A DNA stretch of 64,000 nt from an uncultured Aquimarina sp. (GCF_947496855.1 NZ_CANMED010000003.1:62001-126000); one strand, 5' to 3'; counted from the stretch's first letter, positions 43,859 through 53,710 are shown. Program-made: numbers and translations. Notes: generated from the sequence alone by a model not told the origin.

Positions 43859-45073
43859 CTAATTCAAGAGTAGAGCAACATTCCATAAATCAAAATCACT
43901 ACTATAATATTGAAGTGAATTACCACAGTGAACAATTACAGTTTCTTTATGAGGAATAATATAAATATTCTGTCCAAGATTTCCGTTTGCATAAAAATGG
44001 AAAGTACCGTCTTTATTTGCATGACCCCACCATTGATAATTATAATAAATTCTTTTGTTGCTTCTTCCAAACCATTTTGGGTAAATATCTCGAGGAATTG
44101 ATTTGTTTTCTAAAGTAGACTCCTGAACCCAATTTTTTGATATAATCTGATTACCAAACCAATTTCCTTCATTAAGCATAAGCTGACCAAAACGTGCATA
44201 ATCAATCGCCCGGGCAATCAATCGACTTGGCATATATTCAAAATTTGATTCTTTGCTATCTATGGAAAAAAGCGCATCATATTCCATTATTCTTGACCAC
44301 AATTTCTGCTCCAAATAATTGGATACAGTTACGTTAGTAGCTCTTTCAAGAATCAAACCCAAATAACTTGTATTGTAATTAGAATATTGAAAATCTTTTC
44401 CTGGTTCAGATGAAATTTCTACATTTTCAAGTAGCAACTTTCGAACATTAGGGTGATAATAGCCAACTGCTTCATCATGCCAAGGAGAATGAATATTAGT
44501 GAAGGGTATATGACTGGTATTGTATTTGAGCCCAGAACGCATTTCTAGTAAATGTTTGATAGTTATTTTTTTGAAACTTGAATCTCGCTCTAATAACTCA
44601 GGGATATAATTTGTTATTGGGTCATCTACACTTTTGATTATGCCATCATCAATGGCAGCTCCGATTAAAAATGATATAAACGACTTTGACATAGATTGAG
44701 AATGGAAATAGGAATCTCTACTAAAACCATTAAAATATTTCTCATAAATGATTGTATCTTTTTGTATAACAATTAGTGCCGTAGTTTGAGACTCAATAGC
44801 CCATTCTTCAAAACTATTAAATCCAGTTTTTGTTACTAGTTCGTCAAATAGTGACTCAACATATTTCTCTTTAGGCTGAGAAATAAATGTATTGGTGCTT
44901 TTTGCTCCCTGAATCTCGTGATTTCCAAAGTTCTTATAATCATAAACATCGGCTATATTCATTGTTATAAGTCGATAAACATAGGTAGGTGTATATTGAA
45001 TAGAAAGAAGTACCAAGAGGAATAGAACAAATGAAATTATTGTAAGAATTGTAATTTTTAGTTTTTTTATCAT
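43859..45073 (-). CDS. Serine beta-lactamase-family hydrolase, membrane-anchored
   Basis: A 404-residue penicillin-binding/class C beta-lactamase-like hydrolase. An N-terminal membrane anchor or signal spans about 7-26. The active-site motif is SMSK (S127, K130), the Tyr motif YSN is at 230-232, and the third box is replaced by a C-terminal segment ending VIVHCG. The family includes esterases and D-aminopeptidases; resistance should not be assumed. Its start codon overlaps (ATGA) the stop of a broken gene upstream, so the two were once coupled. Confidence 0.88.
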   Translation of the reverse strand: MIKKLKITILTIISFVLFLLVLLSIQYTPTYVYRLITMNIADVYDYKNFGNHEIQGAKSTNTFISQPKEKYVESLFDELVTKTGFNSFEEWAIESQTTALIVIQKDTIIYEKYFNGFSRDSYFHSQSMSKSFISFLIGAAIDDGIIKSVDDPITNYIPELLERDSSFKKITIKHLLEMRSGLKYNTSHIPFTNIHSPWHDEAVGYYHPNVRKLLLENVEISSEPGKDFQYSNYNTSYLGLILERATNVTVSNYLEQKLWSRIMEYDALFSIDSKESNFEYMPSRLIARAIDYARFGQLMLNEGNWFGNQIISKNWVQESTLENKSIPRDIYPKWFGRSNKRIYYNYQWWGHANKDGTFHFYANGNLGQNIYIIPHKETVIVHCGNSLQYYSSDFDLWNVALLLN

Positions 45074-45576
45074 TTTTTAATGTTTTTGACTATTTGTAAA
45101 GTGTTTCGGATTACTAATTGGCCATTATCAAATTTCTCTATTTCTGCACTGCTTTGTTTTTTATACTTGGAGACGGCAATGATAAGAGTGTATTTCGTTT
45201 GATCAATATCTGATCCTGAAAATTTTTACCTACCGCGTATATTTTTAGTTGTACTGGACAGTTCACTCATATCAAGTAAAATATATCCATTGTTTAAACT
45301 TCCTTTATAAGTTCTATATAATGCATAAGAAATTCTCCATGCATCAGGTAGATTATATTCATATGAGAACCCTGTCCCTTCATTTTTTCTGTATTCATCG
45401 TTTTTGGATGAATTATTCCATACTGGTATGATCTGAGTCTCGAAAATTGAATTATCAATCGTCGTTTTAATTGAGCTCGCGTCAATTTTAGACATATTAC
45501 CCTGTGCTAAAACCATGTCAACACAGAGTAAAAATGTCATTGGGGGAATTAACCAACTTATACTATTTTATTTCAT
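45070..45576 (-). pseudogene. Secreted protein gene with two in-frame TAA codons
   Basis: One reading frame runs from ATG 45576 to TGA 45070 but is interrupted by TAA as codon 3 (45568-45570) and by TAA at 45226-45228. Between them it reads SISWLIPPMTFLLCVDMVLAQ, a signal peptide, then a 90-residue soluble domain (YNLPDAWRISYALYRTYKG). After the second TAA it continues as SDIDQTKYTLIIAVSKYKKQ and ends overlapping the next gene's ATG (ATGA). An internal ATG at 45540 could still make a 104-residue piece. I do not recognise the family. Confidence 0.7.
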
Positions 45577-45789
45577 TTTAATTACATTTAATTTTATCTG
45601 TTTGACTAATCATCGTTCAAATAGAATTCATTTTAATTAAACATATTTTTTGTAGTTTCAACTTGAAATATTCCATTTTCAATGAAATCATCAAAAAATT
45701 GTAGACAGCTTGAAACGATATATACTTTATTAAGCGTATCATAAATTGTGTTATTAATTTATTCACTTCCTTTCTTTGTTACAGATGAA

Positions 45790-46776
45790 TTAACAAACTT
45801 TTTCATTTACTGTGATTACAACATTTCCTTTTTTATGTCCTTTATCAACATATCTATGCGCTTCGACAATATGATTAATTGAGAACTTTCTATCAATAAC
45901 TACTCGAAGTAGACCTGCTTCAACAAGTCTTTTCAAGATTATTAATGCTTCAGCTGTTTCTGGTGAATTTTTTCCTACAACCACTTTTCTACTAGCATTT
46001 ATTGAAGTCCATATCATTGACAAACTTTTCATAGGTCTACCAATGTTTAAGTAGTATCCATTTTTATTAAGTGCCTTTATACAAACTTTAAAGGGGCATT
46101 TATCTATAGTTATAAATATAATATCATAATTTTCGAAACTTTTCGTGAAACCGGTTTTTTCGTAATCAATAACTTTATCAGCTCCTAAGGATTTCACCAA
46201 ATCTAAATTAGCTTGGCTACATACTCCTGTTACCTCTGCTCCAAAATATTTGGCAATTTGTACGGCATAGGTTCCTACACTTCCAGAAGCTCCATATATC
46301 AACACTTTTTGCTCTGGTTTTATATTTCCTATTGTTTTGAGATAATGAAATGCCGTCCGAGCACCGATAGGTATGGCCGCAGCTTCTTCATAAGTAGCAT
46401 TATTTGGTTTTAAGGCAATCGGTCCATCTTCAGGTAAACATATGTATTCTGCGTAAGCTCCAAATGTTTGCAGGCTAGCCGCGAATACTTGATCTCCTTC
46501 TTTAAACAACTTAACATCTTTACCGATAGATTCAATTTTACCAGAAAGTTCCATTCCTAAAATAGACTTTCTAGGCTTTCTAAGCCCCACCATTAATCGA
46601 GCAGGAAGCCAGAAAGAGACTGGAATATCAAAACTCCGTACTCTATAATCAGCAGCACTTACCGAAGTTGCATGAACTTTCACAAGTATTTCATTATCCT
46701 TTGGAACAGGTTTTTCTACGTCTTGAATTTGTAGAACTTCTGGTGGCCCGTATTTAGTGCATACTACAGCTTTCAT
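45790..46776 (-). CDS. MDR-family (zinc-free) NAD(P)H-dependent oxidoreductase, quinone-reductase-like
   Basis: A 328-residue medium-chain reductase. I choose ATG 46776 ([19 protein letters not shown]); upstream extensions overlap the previous gene. The N-terminal GroES-like domain lacks zinc ligands. The Rossmann fold shows [20 protein letters not shown], the AxxGxxG type that binds NADP(H). It is the last gene of a three-gene operon with a DUF6326-like membrane protein and an SRPBCC-type lipoprotein, opposite a Crp-type regulator. Confidence 0.9.
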   Translation of the reverse strand: MKAVVCTKYGPPEVLQIQDVEKPVPKDNEILVKVHATSVSAADYRVRSFDIPVSFWLPARLMVGLRKPRKSILGMELSGKIESIGKDVKLFKEGDQVFAASLQTFGAYAEYICLPEDGPIALKPNNATYEEAAAIPIGARTAFHYLKTIGNIKPEQKVLIYGASGSVGTYAVQIAKYFGAEVTGVCSQANLDLVKSLGADKVIDYEKTGFTKSFENYDIIFITIDKCPFKVCIKALNKNGYYLNIGRPMKSLSMIWTSINASRKVVVGKNSPETAEALIILKRLVEAGLLRVVIDRKFSINHIVEAHRYVDKGHKKGNVVITVNEKVC

Positions 46777-46786
46777 CTTTATTAAA

Positions 46787-47209
46787 TTAGGCATGAGATT
46801 CAGTAATATTAATATTATTATGAGTTGGCAATTTCCAAGCAATTCGGAATATCCATAAAATGGCAGCAGTCTCAATAGCCATATGAAACGCATCATCAAT
46901 ATCTAAAGAAGGTATACCTGTCGCAAATACTGCTAATGTGATTATACCGGCGATTATGTTAGCCCATTTATTTACATTTTCACTTAATATTCTGGAAAGA
47001 AGTATCATCAAAATGGGTATTTCTGCTAAAAACCCACCCAATAACATTAATTCGTCTGTTATTTCGATACCGTTGACAGTTCCAGTCATTATCTCTTCGA
47101 TAAATCCTGATTTGACGAATTGATGTAGGTCTCTAAAAATTATATTGAGCAATACAAAAATCCATAAAGTTGACAGTAGCGTTTGAGGTTCAATTTTATT
47201 ATTTATCAT
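46787..47209 (-). CDS. DUF6326-like small membrane protein
   Basis: A 140-residue protein with four membrane helices (about 12-28, 50-72, 80-98 and 104-124). The motif [17 protein letters not shown] near the start and [18 protein letters not shown] match my memory of DUF6326. Function unknown. It overlaps the upstream lipoprotein gene by 4 bp (ATGA) and precedes the oxidoreductase by 10 bp, so it is a member of one operon. Confidence 0.8.
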   Translation of the reverse strand: MINNKIEPQTLLSTLWIFVLLNIIFRDLHQFVKSGFIEEIMTGTVNGIEITDELMLLGGFLAEIPILMILLSRILSENVNKWANIIAGIITLAVFATGIPSLDIDDAFHMAIETAAILWIFRIAWKLPTHNNINITESHA

Positions 47210-47892
47210 CTAATTAATATTTGTTTTGAAGTTGTTCTAATACCTTCCAATCCATCTTTTAAAAACTTATACACCATAGGGTTAATCAACCAAAGTGGCA
47301 TTCCTTTTGGGTCAAATTGTACACTATTGATTGCTTTACTTGAGTTATTCGTAATTTGTGAAAAACTGCAAGAACCCCTAAAAGTATCAACACGTTTTAG
47401 TTTTTTCGAAGGCTGTATCTGAGATTCTTCCCATGCTTCATTCCATCTTGCCCCAAAACCGCCATCTTCATCGCTGAAAAACAGATACCTGACACTCATT
47501 TCTGTGTTTTTAAAAAAGAACGGTTCATTGTGAATTACATAAGTTAGAATACTATTTTCAGATTCCTCTGAAATTTCATAGGTCGGATACTTTTTATTTT
47601 CAGCATCGTTAGCTAGCTTATCAATATTTTTTTTAAAGGCCTTAAGACAAGCTTCTGAAGATGATTTTACATCTCCTTCAATTTTATACTCTAAGAAATT
47701 TGTTCCTTTTAGTTTTCGTTTATAGATTTTCCAAGTAGGGTTTTGAGATTTATCTACTTTAACTATTTGCCATTCATACTTTTCCCATTCTTTAATACTT
47801 CTATCCCTTACTGATACACAGCTTTGTAGAACAAGAATCACAAATCCAAATAAGAAAATTTGTCTAGTAAGAATTGTAGCTTGTTTATTCAT
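47206..47892 (-). CDS. START/SRPBCC-like lipoprotein
   Basis: A 228-residue lipoprotein (LQSC lipobox, C25). The body has the layout of a START-type lipid-binding domain: WKIYKRKLKGTNFLEYKIEG, then a helix (ACLKAFKKNIDKLANDAE), YVIHNEPFFFKNTEMSVRY, and a long C-terminal helix (NPMVYKFLKDGLEGIR). First gene of a three-gene operon divergent from the Crp-type gene at 48191; a likely target of that regulator. Confidence 0.75.
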   Translation of the reverse strand: MNKQATILTRQIFLFGFVILVLQSCVSVRDRSIKEWEKYEWQIVKVDKSQNPTWKIYKRKLKGTNFLEYKIEGDVKSSSEACLKAFKKNIDKLANDAENKKYPTYEISEESENSILTYVIHNEPFFFKNTEMSVRYLFFSDEDGGFGARWNEAWEESQIQPSKKLKRVDTFRGSCSFSQITNNSSKAINSVQFDPKGMPLWLINPMVYKFLKDGLEGIRTTSKQILIR

Positions 47893-48190
47893 TGTAAATG
47901 ATGCTTTAATTGGGGCAAAATTAAACTACAACAAGAGCTTTATCATTAACTTAAGTTACAATCGTCTTGGAGGATGGAAAGTTTCTCTTTGTCTTGATTC
48001 TAATATCATTTTAGAGCATGGAAAATAAATCGCTGGTAGTAACATTTGTCTTATAGAATCGTTTAGTTAATAAATAATACATCAATTTGAAAAATCTATC
48101 TTTGCAACTATAGAATCTTATTTGTAAATTAAGCTAAATCAGAATCATTCTTAAAACATACTTCTGTGTGGATAGTTAAAAAAGTACACT

Positions 48191-48790
48191 ATGGAATTAA
48201 AGGAAAAAGTTAGAGCGATAGTAAGCTGTGCAAACATACTGAACGAAAAGGAAATTGATCTTATCGTCGAAAAAACGATTGTTAAACAATTCAAAAAAGA
48301 TGAAATTTTATTAAGAGAGGGTCAAATTCCAAGCAAGTGTTATATGGTCGTGGAAGGATGTGTAAGAGAGTATTTGATTAAGGACGGAGTAGAAAAATCA
48401 ACAGCTTTCTTTACGGAAGGAGATACTTTTGCACCATTCGCTCATGACGGAAAGGGCTCACCATCTAAACATTTCTGGACCTGTAGTGAAGATTGTGTTT
48501 TAACTGTAAGTAATCAAGCTTTTGAAAAAGAATTAAGAGCAGCACTTCCCAGACTGGATGCTGTTTTTCAACAAATAGCAGTAGAAAAATTGAATAAAGC
48601 GAAAGAAGAATGGAGTATTTTCATATCATCCTCACCAGAAGAAAGATACCTGAATTTACTAGAAACCAGACCAACTCTTTTTAATAGAGTTCCACATCAC
48701 CAAGTTGCAAGCTATCTTGGTATGGAGCCACAATCACTAAGCAGAATTCGTAAAAGAATTTTTGATAATTACTCAAATTCACATAACTAA
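48191..48790 (+). CDS. Crp/Fnr-family transcriptional regulator
   Basis: A 199-residue regulator with an N-terminal cyclic-nucleotide-binding-like beta-barrel (about 25-125; LLREGQIPSKCYMVVEGCVR) and a C-terminal winged helix-turn-helix (about 145-190; VASYLGMEPQSLSRIRKRI). It lacks the four Cys of an FeS-type Fnr. Proteins of this type in Bacteroidota often control neighbouring oxidoreductases. It is divergent from the 47892-45790 operon across 298 bp in which I see no clear operator. Confidence 0.87.
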   Translation: MELKEKVRAIVSCANILNEKEIDLIVEKTIVKQFKKDEILLREGQIPSKCYMVVEGCVREYLIKDGVEKSTAFFTEGDTFAPFAHDGKGSPSKHFWTCSEDCVLTVSNQAFEKELRAALPRLDAVFQQIAVEKLNKAKEEWSIFISSSPEERYLNLLETRPTLFNRVPHHQVASYLGMEPQSLSRIRKRIFDNYSNSHN

Positions 48791-48877
48791 ACTATTTTCA
48801 TTTCATTAATGTTCTGATTAAAGTATTTACAAACAAACTAACAGTATTCATGAATTGTCACTAAACTTAAAATCAGA

Positions 48878-49057
48878 TCAAATACCTATATAAGGTAAAT
48901 TAAGTTTGTAATTTAAACTACTATTGTTAGCTTGAAATTCATAACCAGTACGTAAACCTAATGTCACTTTTTTATCTTTTAATTGTTCAGTATCTGTTTG
49001 TGCTTGTAAAGAAAGCGTACAAATGAGACATGTAAATAGTAAAATAGTTTTTCTCAT
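48878..49057 (-). CDS. Short secreted peptide, probably a truncated outer-membrane protein
   Basis: A 59-residue frame with a clear signal peptide (MRKTILLFTCLICTLSLQAQ) followed by VTLGLRTGYEFQANNSSL and a stop soon after. The mature part resembles the first beta-strands of an outer-membrane barrel protein. Either a cut-off gene or a genuine small secreted peptide. Confidence 0.45.
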   Translation of the reverse strand: MRKTILLFTCLICTLSLQAQTDTEQLKDKKVTLGLRTGYEFQANNSSLNYKLNLPYIGI

Positions 49058-49101
49058 AATTTATTGATTAATTTAATTTTGATTCAAAAATGGGCAAAGA
49101 C

Positions 49102-50106
49102 TTACTTATTTAAATCAACTACTATTTTACCAACTACGGTACGCTGCTCGAGACTATGAAGAGCTTCTGGTACGTCTTTTAGTGAAATAACTTTTTGTAT
49201 AGAGGGCTTTATCTTTTTATCGGCAATCATTTCTAGTACTGTTTTTATATTTGCTGTAACCTCAACCTTTTGAGTTAAAGCCATAAATTTCTGACTACCA
49301 CGACCAAATCGGCCAAGAAATTTTACTTTAAGCATATTGTAAAAATCACCGCCGACTAATACATATTTACCATCTTTCTTTAAAACCTGTTTGTATCGAC
49401 CTGGACATTCAAAAGATGCAGTATCAAATACCGCATCAAACTCTTTTCCAATTAAGGCTTTGATTGAATCCTTTTTTTGATAGTCAATAATCTCATCTGC
49501 TCCCCAACCTTTTACGGCCTTAATTTTTTTGGTAGAACAGATAGCTGCTACATATGCACCCTGAGCTTTTGCTATCTGAATGCCAAAAGATCCCACACCA
49601 CCTGAAGCACCGTTGACCAGAACTTTATCACCTGGATTGATTGAACAAAGAATCACTCCCATCATTGCAGCTTGGCCAGATATAGGCACTGTACAGGCTT
49701 GTTCAAAAGAAATTTCCTCAGGTTTTTTTACTAAGTATTTTGTATTTACAGTGGTATATTCTGCATAGCCTCCTCCAAAGGATTTTCGAATATCGGCTAC
49801 CACTGCATCACCTACTTGAAAACCCTTAACATTTTGCCCAATGCTTTGAATAGTTCCTGCTATATCCATTCCTAAGATTCTCTTGTTCTTGGAAGGTCTG
49901 AACAATCCAAAAACCAACCGAATAATAAAGTAATTAGCTCGCACAATATATCTATCAGCCGCATTAACTGAGGCACATTCAACTTTCACTAAAACTTCAT
50001 TCTTATTGGGTATAGGGATTTTACAATCTTTTACAAGTTTCACTACTTCTTGAGGGTTGCCATAGTCTCGAAAAATGATAGCACGCATCAATTTTGAATG
50101 TTTCAT
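49102..50106 (-). CDS. MDR-family NAD(P)-dependent alcohol dehydrogenase, zinc-free
   Basis: A 334-residue medium-chain reductase: GroES-like domain with RILGMDIAGTIQSIGQNVKG, Rossmann fold VLVNGASGGVGSFGIQIAKA, and conserved ISGQAAMMGV before it. It is related to, but clearly distinct from, the 45790 protein. It lies 62 bp after an AraC-type regulator on the same strand and is probably its target. The start MKHSKLMRAIIF could alternatively be the second Met. Confidence 0.9.
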   Translation of the reverse strand: MKHSKLMRAIIFRDYGNPQEVVKLVKDCKIPIPNKNEVLVKVECASVNAADRYIVRANYFIIRLVFGLFRPSKNKRILGMDIAGTIQSIGQNVKGFQVGDAVVADIRKSFGGGYAEYTTVNTKYLVKKPEEISFEQACTVPISGQAAMMGVILCSINPGDKVLVNGASGGVGSFGIQIAKAQGAYVAAICSTKKIKAVKGWGADEIIDYQKKDSIKALIGKEFDAVFDTASFECPGRYKQVLKKDGKYVLVGGDFYNMLKVKFLGRFGRGSQKFMALTQKVEVTANIKTVLEMIADKKIKPSIQKVISLKDVPEALHSLEQRTVVGKIVVDLNK

Positions 50107-50168
50107 ATTCTTTTTGATGCAAACATATTAGCAAATAATGATTCGGTCTTTGCCAGTGGGTTCAATTA

Positions 50169-51014
50169 TCATTCATTGAGGTTCTTTCTGAACTCAGTAG
50201 GAGAACAGCCATATTCATTTTTGAACATTCGAGAAAAACTGGATGGATTAATGAATCCACAATCATAGCATATCTCTTGTATGGAGTTCTGAGAAAAAGC
50301 TAAATTACTACGTGCCTTTTCCAACTTTTTTTGAGTGATATATTTAGCTGGTGTGCTGTCGTACATTTTGTTGAATTTTCTTTTAAAAGAAGTCATACTA
50401 TTGTTTGTCATAGCTGCCAAACGTTGAAGGTTCAATGGTTCATACAAATTAGCATCAATGACTTTCCTAAATGAAAAAGTTTTATTAGAAAATAAACGTC
50501 TTATAATTAAATTGAAGTGCGAAGACTCTTCAGTTTGCAGGAGGAGCAGAATAATTTCTTTTAACTTGACCGCCAAAATTTCCTCGCTTAGTGCAGTTTT
50601 GTGTTCAAAAAATTTGGCAACACTCAAAAAATAGGCTTTTACTAAGGCCGAAGCGTCTTCTTGAAAGCTGTCTTTTTTTAAAGGGCAATCCAATTCCTTC
50701 CAAAATTTTGGCTTTTCGCCATCAAAAACTTTTTGCAGTACGTCTTGATTAAAATGAACAACAATAGTACTTATGTATCCAGTTTCAATTGTGGAGAAAC
50801 TACGTCCAACTGTTTTACCACATAACGAAAGAATAATTGTTCCTTTAGTAGCTGAAAATCCTGATTTTGTTACATCCTGATTATCACCTTCTAAAATATA
50901 GGCAAAACAAGATTCAGAAGGTAAACTTAATTCTTTTTCAATGGGTGTAGATAATTCATACCAAGAGAATAGTGGTTTTTCATACAACGCGATTTGATTA
51001 AGTTTTTGAGTCAT
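50169..51014 (-). CDS. AraC-family transcriptional regulator
   Basis: A 281-residue regulator: an AraC_N-like cupin half (about 10-115; CFAYILEGDNQDVTKSGFSA) and a C-terminal double helix-turn-helix (about 185-280) with LQRLAAMTNNSMTSFKRKF and ICYDCGFINPSSFSRMFKNE, ending GCSPTEFRKNL. The second helix matches the typical FxxxSxFSRxFKxxxGxSPxxFR pattern very well. Located just upstream of the MDR dehydrogenase gene. Confidence 0.92.
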   Translation of the reverse strand: MTQKLNQIALYEKPLFSWYELSTPIEKELSLPSESCFAYILEGDNQDVTKSGFSATKGTIILSLCGKTVGRSFSTIETGYISTIVVHFNQDVLQKVFDGEKPKFWKELDCPLKKDSFQEDASALVKAYFLSVAKFFEHKTALSEEILAVKLKEIILLLLQTEESSHFNLIIRRLFSNKTFSFRKVIDANLYEPLNLQRLAAMTNNSMTSFKRKFNKMYDSTPAKYITQKKLEKARSNLAFSQNSIQEICYDCGFINPSSFSRMFKNEYGCSPTEFRKNLNE

Positions 51015-51120
51015 AAAGTTTACGTCGTGTTCTCTGTGATTTTTTTATTTTCTTTCTGTATTATAATGATATAGGTTAACCTATTTCAGTAAAGTCTTGG
51101 ATTCATCGTTTTAATGTGTG

Positions 51121-51250
51121 GTAACATTCCGTACAAGCATAGTGCGTTTCGTCAGCGAGTAATTTCCGAAGAAAATTCAGAAGTAATAAAAGAGCACTAG
51201 CTTTTGATTAATCATCTAATTTAGCATTATTTTTATACAATCTTGACAAT
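51121..51250. repeat. Degenerate attC-like palindrome, element 5
   Basis: GTACAAGCATAGTGC (51131-51145) pairs partly with GCATTATTTTTATAC (51223-51237). The left end begins GTAACATTCC. It is in the same place relative to the downstream gene as the better elements. Confidence 0.35.
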
Positions 51251-51256
51251 AGTTTT

Positions 51257-51649
51257 TTACTTTTCTATTTTAGTCGGATTAGTTTTAAATACATAGGCAA
51301 AAAGTATTGCAAAAACTACATACACTACTGTTAGAAAAATAACAATTTCCAGATTATTTTGGATATTAGAAATAACTTTAACTAATGCAATTGCCCCAAC
51401 TGCAAAATGCATTAAGTTTCCAATGGCAATTGGCTTATTATAAATCCCTCCAATTAACGTTCCTTTTGCCATCCAATTTAAAATTCCAAACCCCAGATAT
51501 AGTGCACTCAATATATTCAAAAAGAGTATTGTAATGGTACTTGATTCTACATTTAGATATTCAATTACTTCATTCGGTAAAAAAGAAAAAAGGATTCCTA
51601 TAATTGCTAAGAATATGGCGCTTGAGGTCATTACTATTTTTGTGATCAT
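51257..51649 (-). CDS. Small integral membrane protein, unknown function
   Basis: A 130-residue protein with four membrane helices (about 5-25, 40-60, 70-92 and 100-122) and the loop WMAKGTLIGGIYNKPIAIGN between helices 2 and 3. No family recognised. It lies 12 bp after the presumed anti-sigma gene, so it belongs to the four-gene sigma operon and may depend on it. Confidence 0.75.
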   Translation of the reverse strand: MITKIVMTSSAIFLAIIGILFSFLPNEVIEYLNVESSTITILFLNILSALYLGFGILNWMAKGTLIGGIYNKPIAIGNLMHFAVGAIALVKVISNIQNNLEIVIFLTVVYVVFAILFAYVFKTNPTKIEK

Positions 51650-51661
51650 GATCTTTATTTT

Positions 51662-52252
51662 TTAATCTGTTAATTGTTCTTTTAAATTTTTTAATTGAGC
51701 TATCAATTTATTTAATCGAACTTGTTGCTTCCTTATGGTTTTTGGTCTAAAATAGAAGGTATTTAGAGCTATTGTAAAAAGTACAATCCCGTAAGTTAAT
51801 ACAGCCCAAATAAACGTCATTCTAACTGCATACTCATACATATAAAAGCCAAGACCTAAAGAAAGTAAAAAGAAGTAACCATTTAATAAAGTTGTCTGCT
51901 GAAAACGTTGCTTTTCTTTTAGTTGTAATAGCTGCAGCAACTGTTCTTTAGCGCTTGCCTCAAGATTCCTTTTTAATAGAAGCGGCATTAATGTACTTTG
52001 AAATGCTACGTATATTAGAATTGCTATCATAATTATGATAATTCCGATTTTTGTTGTCAAAAACTCAGGTTGATAATAGAACCAAATAAAACTAATGCCT
52101 ATACAAGATATTAGTAAAACAATGTTGCCTGCAATAAGTTTGAAGCGCGTTTTTCTTTTAAACTCATTGGCTTTTTTTATTAGTTCCTCTGGTGTTTGAG
52201 TTTCAATTTTCTGCTTATTCCAGTATCGTTTAAAGTCTATGTTGTCTGTCAT
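51662..52252 (-). CDS. Membrane protein, putative anti-sigma factor
   Basis: A 196-residue protein: a short cytoplasmic N-terminus (DNIDFKRYWNKQKIETQTPEE reduced here to its RYWNKQ core), two helices (about 38-58 and 68-90), an intervening charged segment, two more helices (about 115-132 and 138-160) and a coiled-coil-like tail. It overlaps the ECF sigma gene by 23 bp. In Bacteroidota a membrane protein in this position is usually the anti-sigma factor; the sequence itself shows no classical anti-sigma domain. Confidence 0.65.
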   Translation of the reverse strand: MTDNIDFKRYWNKQKIETQTPEELIKKANEFKRKTRFKLIAGNIVLLISCIGISFIWFYYQPEFLTTKIGIIIIMIAILIYVAFQSTLMPLLLKRNLEASAKEQLLQLLQLKEKQRFQQTTLLNGYFFLLSLGLGFYMYEYAVRMTFIWAVLTYGIVLFTIALNTFYFRPKTIRKQQVRLNKLIAQLKNLKEQLTD

Positions 52253-52712
52253 GTTTCTGGAATTTTTTGGTTAACTTTTCTTTAATTCGGTGAATTTTCA
52301 CTCTGACATTACCTTCTGTAAGTCCAACAATTTTTGCTATCTCTTTCTGTTTCAATTCCTCCAATTCCAATGATATGATGATACGTTCAACTTCAGGAAG
52401 TTCTGAAATGCATTTGTACAAAAACTCTACTTGAGGTTCATTATTCACTAGAATTTCTTCAACTATTTCATTTGGAAATTCAGATTTTGGCATATTTTTA
52501 TCTTTACTAATTTGTCTTAAGCAAGAGTTTACCGCAATTCTAAACACCCAAGTACCGATGGAAGACTCATTCCTGAATTTTGGTAGATGTTGCCAAACCT
52601 TTATAAAGGTTTCTTGCGTAATATCTTTAGCTGCATCATGGTCGTTCATATACCCCATACATTGCCGATATACTTTTGGCCAATACACTTTATGAATTTC
52701 TTCAAAAGTCAT
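52230..52712 (-). CDS. ECF-type RNA polymerase sigma factor
   Basis: A 160-residue group 4 sigma factor. Region 2 reads ITQETFIKVWQHLPKF then SSIGTWVFRIAVNSCLRQ; region 4 reads LEELKQKEIAKIVGLTEGNV then IHRIKEKL. ATG 52712 overlaps the TAA of the upstream hydrolase gene (TAATG), so the two are coupled; a TTG four codons earlier is in frame but lies inside the hydrolase. Its targets cannot be read here. Confidence 0.92.
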   Translation of the reverse strand: MTFEEIHKVYWPKVYRQCMGYMNDHDAAKDITQETFIKVWQHLPKFRNESSIGTWVFRIAVNSCLRQISKDKNMPKSEFPNEIVEEILVNNEPQVEFLYKCISELPEVERIIISLELEELKQKEIAKIVGLTEGNVRVKIHRIKEKLTKKFQKHDRQHRL

Positions 52713-53641
52713 TAGTGAATCCAAGTTTTTAGAGAGGCTACAAACTGACTTTGTTGATCAATAAAGACATTATGAGAGCAGTTCTCCATGTATTTTAAAT
52801 TATTTTTTGGTATTATTCCTTTGATTTCCTTAACATGTTCTTTTGAATATAAACCATCTTCGGTACCGTAGAGTCCAAAAACTTCAATTTTATGTTTTAA
52901 TACATTTTTTAAGTTTTGTGTTAGATCTATTGAAGTATACTTTTCATTTTCCCAAAACCCTTTTGGTGCTTCCATTGTCATTTTTGCATCCTTTCTTTTA
53001 ACTAAAGTATCTGATTTCAATTTTGTGTAAATGGCTGTGGCTTCTTCAGATGGTGCCTTGGGCATATAAAAACCATTTTGCATGGCATGTCCAAAACTGT
53101 ACGAACTATATCCCAATGAGTTTTTATCCATGATCTCTAACATTCCAATGTACCTTAGGTTGGTGTTGTCATTATTGCTTTCGTAGATGCTTTTAGAAGT
53201 TTTTATAATGGTGCTTAATGTCTCTTGTATAGATAATGGCGCAGCTACCAGTACTAAAGATTTTGTTTTATTTGGATATTTCTCTGCGTAAAGAGTTCCA
53301 ACCACTCCTCCAAAGCTATGTCCTATAAGGGTAGCAACTTTTAAATTGAATTTTGTATATATGACGTTCAAATCATCAAACGTTTCTTGAAATGTAAATT
53401 TTGCGTTTTTATCTGAAGATCTACCTTCTCCACGTCTATCATAAACTATGACAAAAAATCCGTTTTCACTAAGCTTTTTAGCAGTTGTTACTTCAAAACC
53501 TATTGAATTGTATCCAGGACCACCATGTAGGTAAATTACGGGTTCATTATTCGGGTTACCAAATGCTTTTGAATAAATCGTTTGAGAATTAATAGCTATT
53601 GAAACTAAGATAAATACGAATAAGGTGATAGTTTTTTTCAT
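52712..53641 (-). CDS. Secreted alpha/beta hydrolase (prolyl iminopeptidase-like)
   Basis: A 309-residue hydrolase with signal peptide (MKKTITLFVFILVSIAINSQ; an earlier Met seven codons upstream is possible). Motifs: HGGPG (oxyanion, near residue 38), YDRRGEGRS, nucleophile GHSFGG (Ser near 110), acid in GTEDG and final His in NCSHNVF. HGGPG points to the prolyl iminopeptidase/tricorn-interacting branch. First gene of an operon with an ECF sigma factor and its presumed anti-sigma. A secreted hydrolase leading a sigma operon is unusual. Confidence 0.88.
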   Translation of the reverse strand: MKKTITLFVFILVSIAINSQTIYSKAFGNPNNEPVIYLHGGPGYNSIGFEVTTAKKLSENGFFVIVYDRRGEGRSSDKNAKFTFQETFDDLNVIYTKFNLKVATLIGHSFGGVVGTLYAEKYPNKTKSLVLVAAPLSIQETLSTIIKTSKSIYESNNDNTNLRYIGMLEIMDKNSLGYSSYSFGHAMQNGFYMPKAPSEEATAIYTKLKSDTLVKRKDAKMTMEAPKGFWENEKYTSIDLTQNLKNVLKHKIEVFGLYGTEDGLYSKEHVKEIKGIIPKNNLKYMENCSHNVFIDQQSQFVASLKTWIH

Positions 53642-53710
53642 TTTGATTCCTTTATTTTTCATTTAGATACAAGGAATGACAAAATGTTACAAGCTATTTT
53701 TTAATTATTG

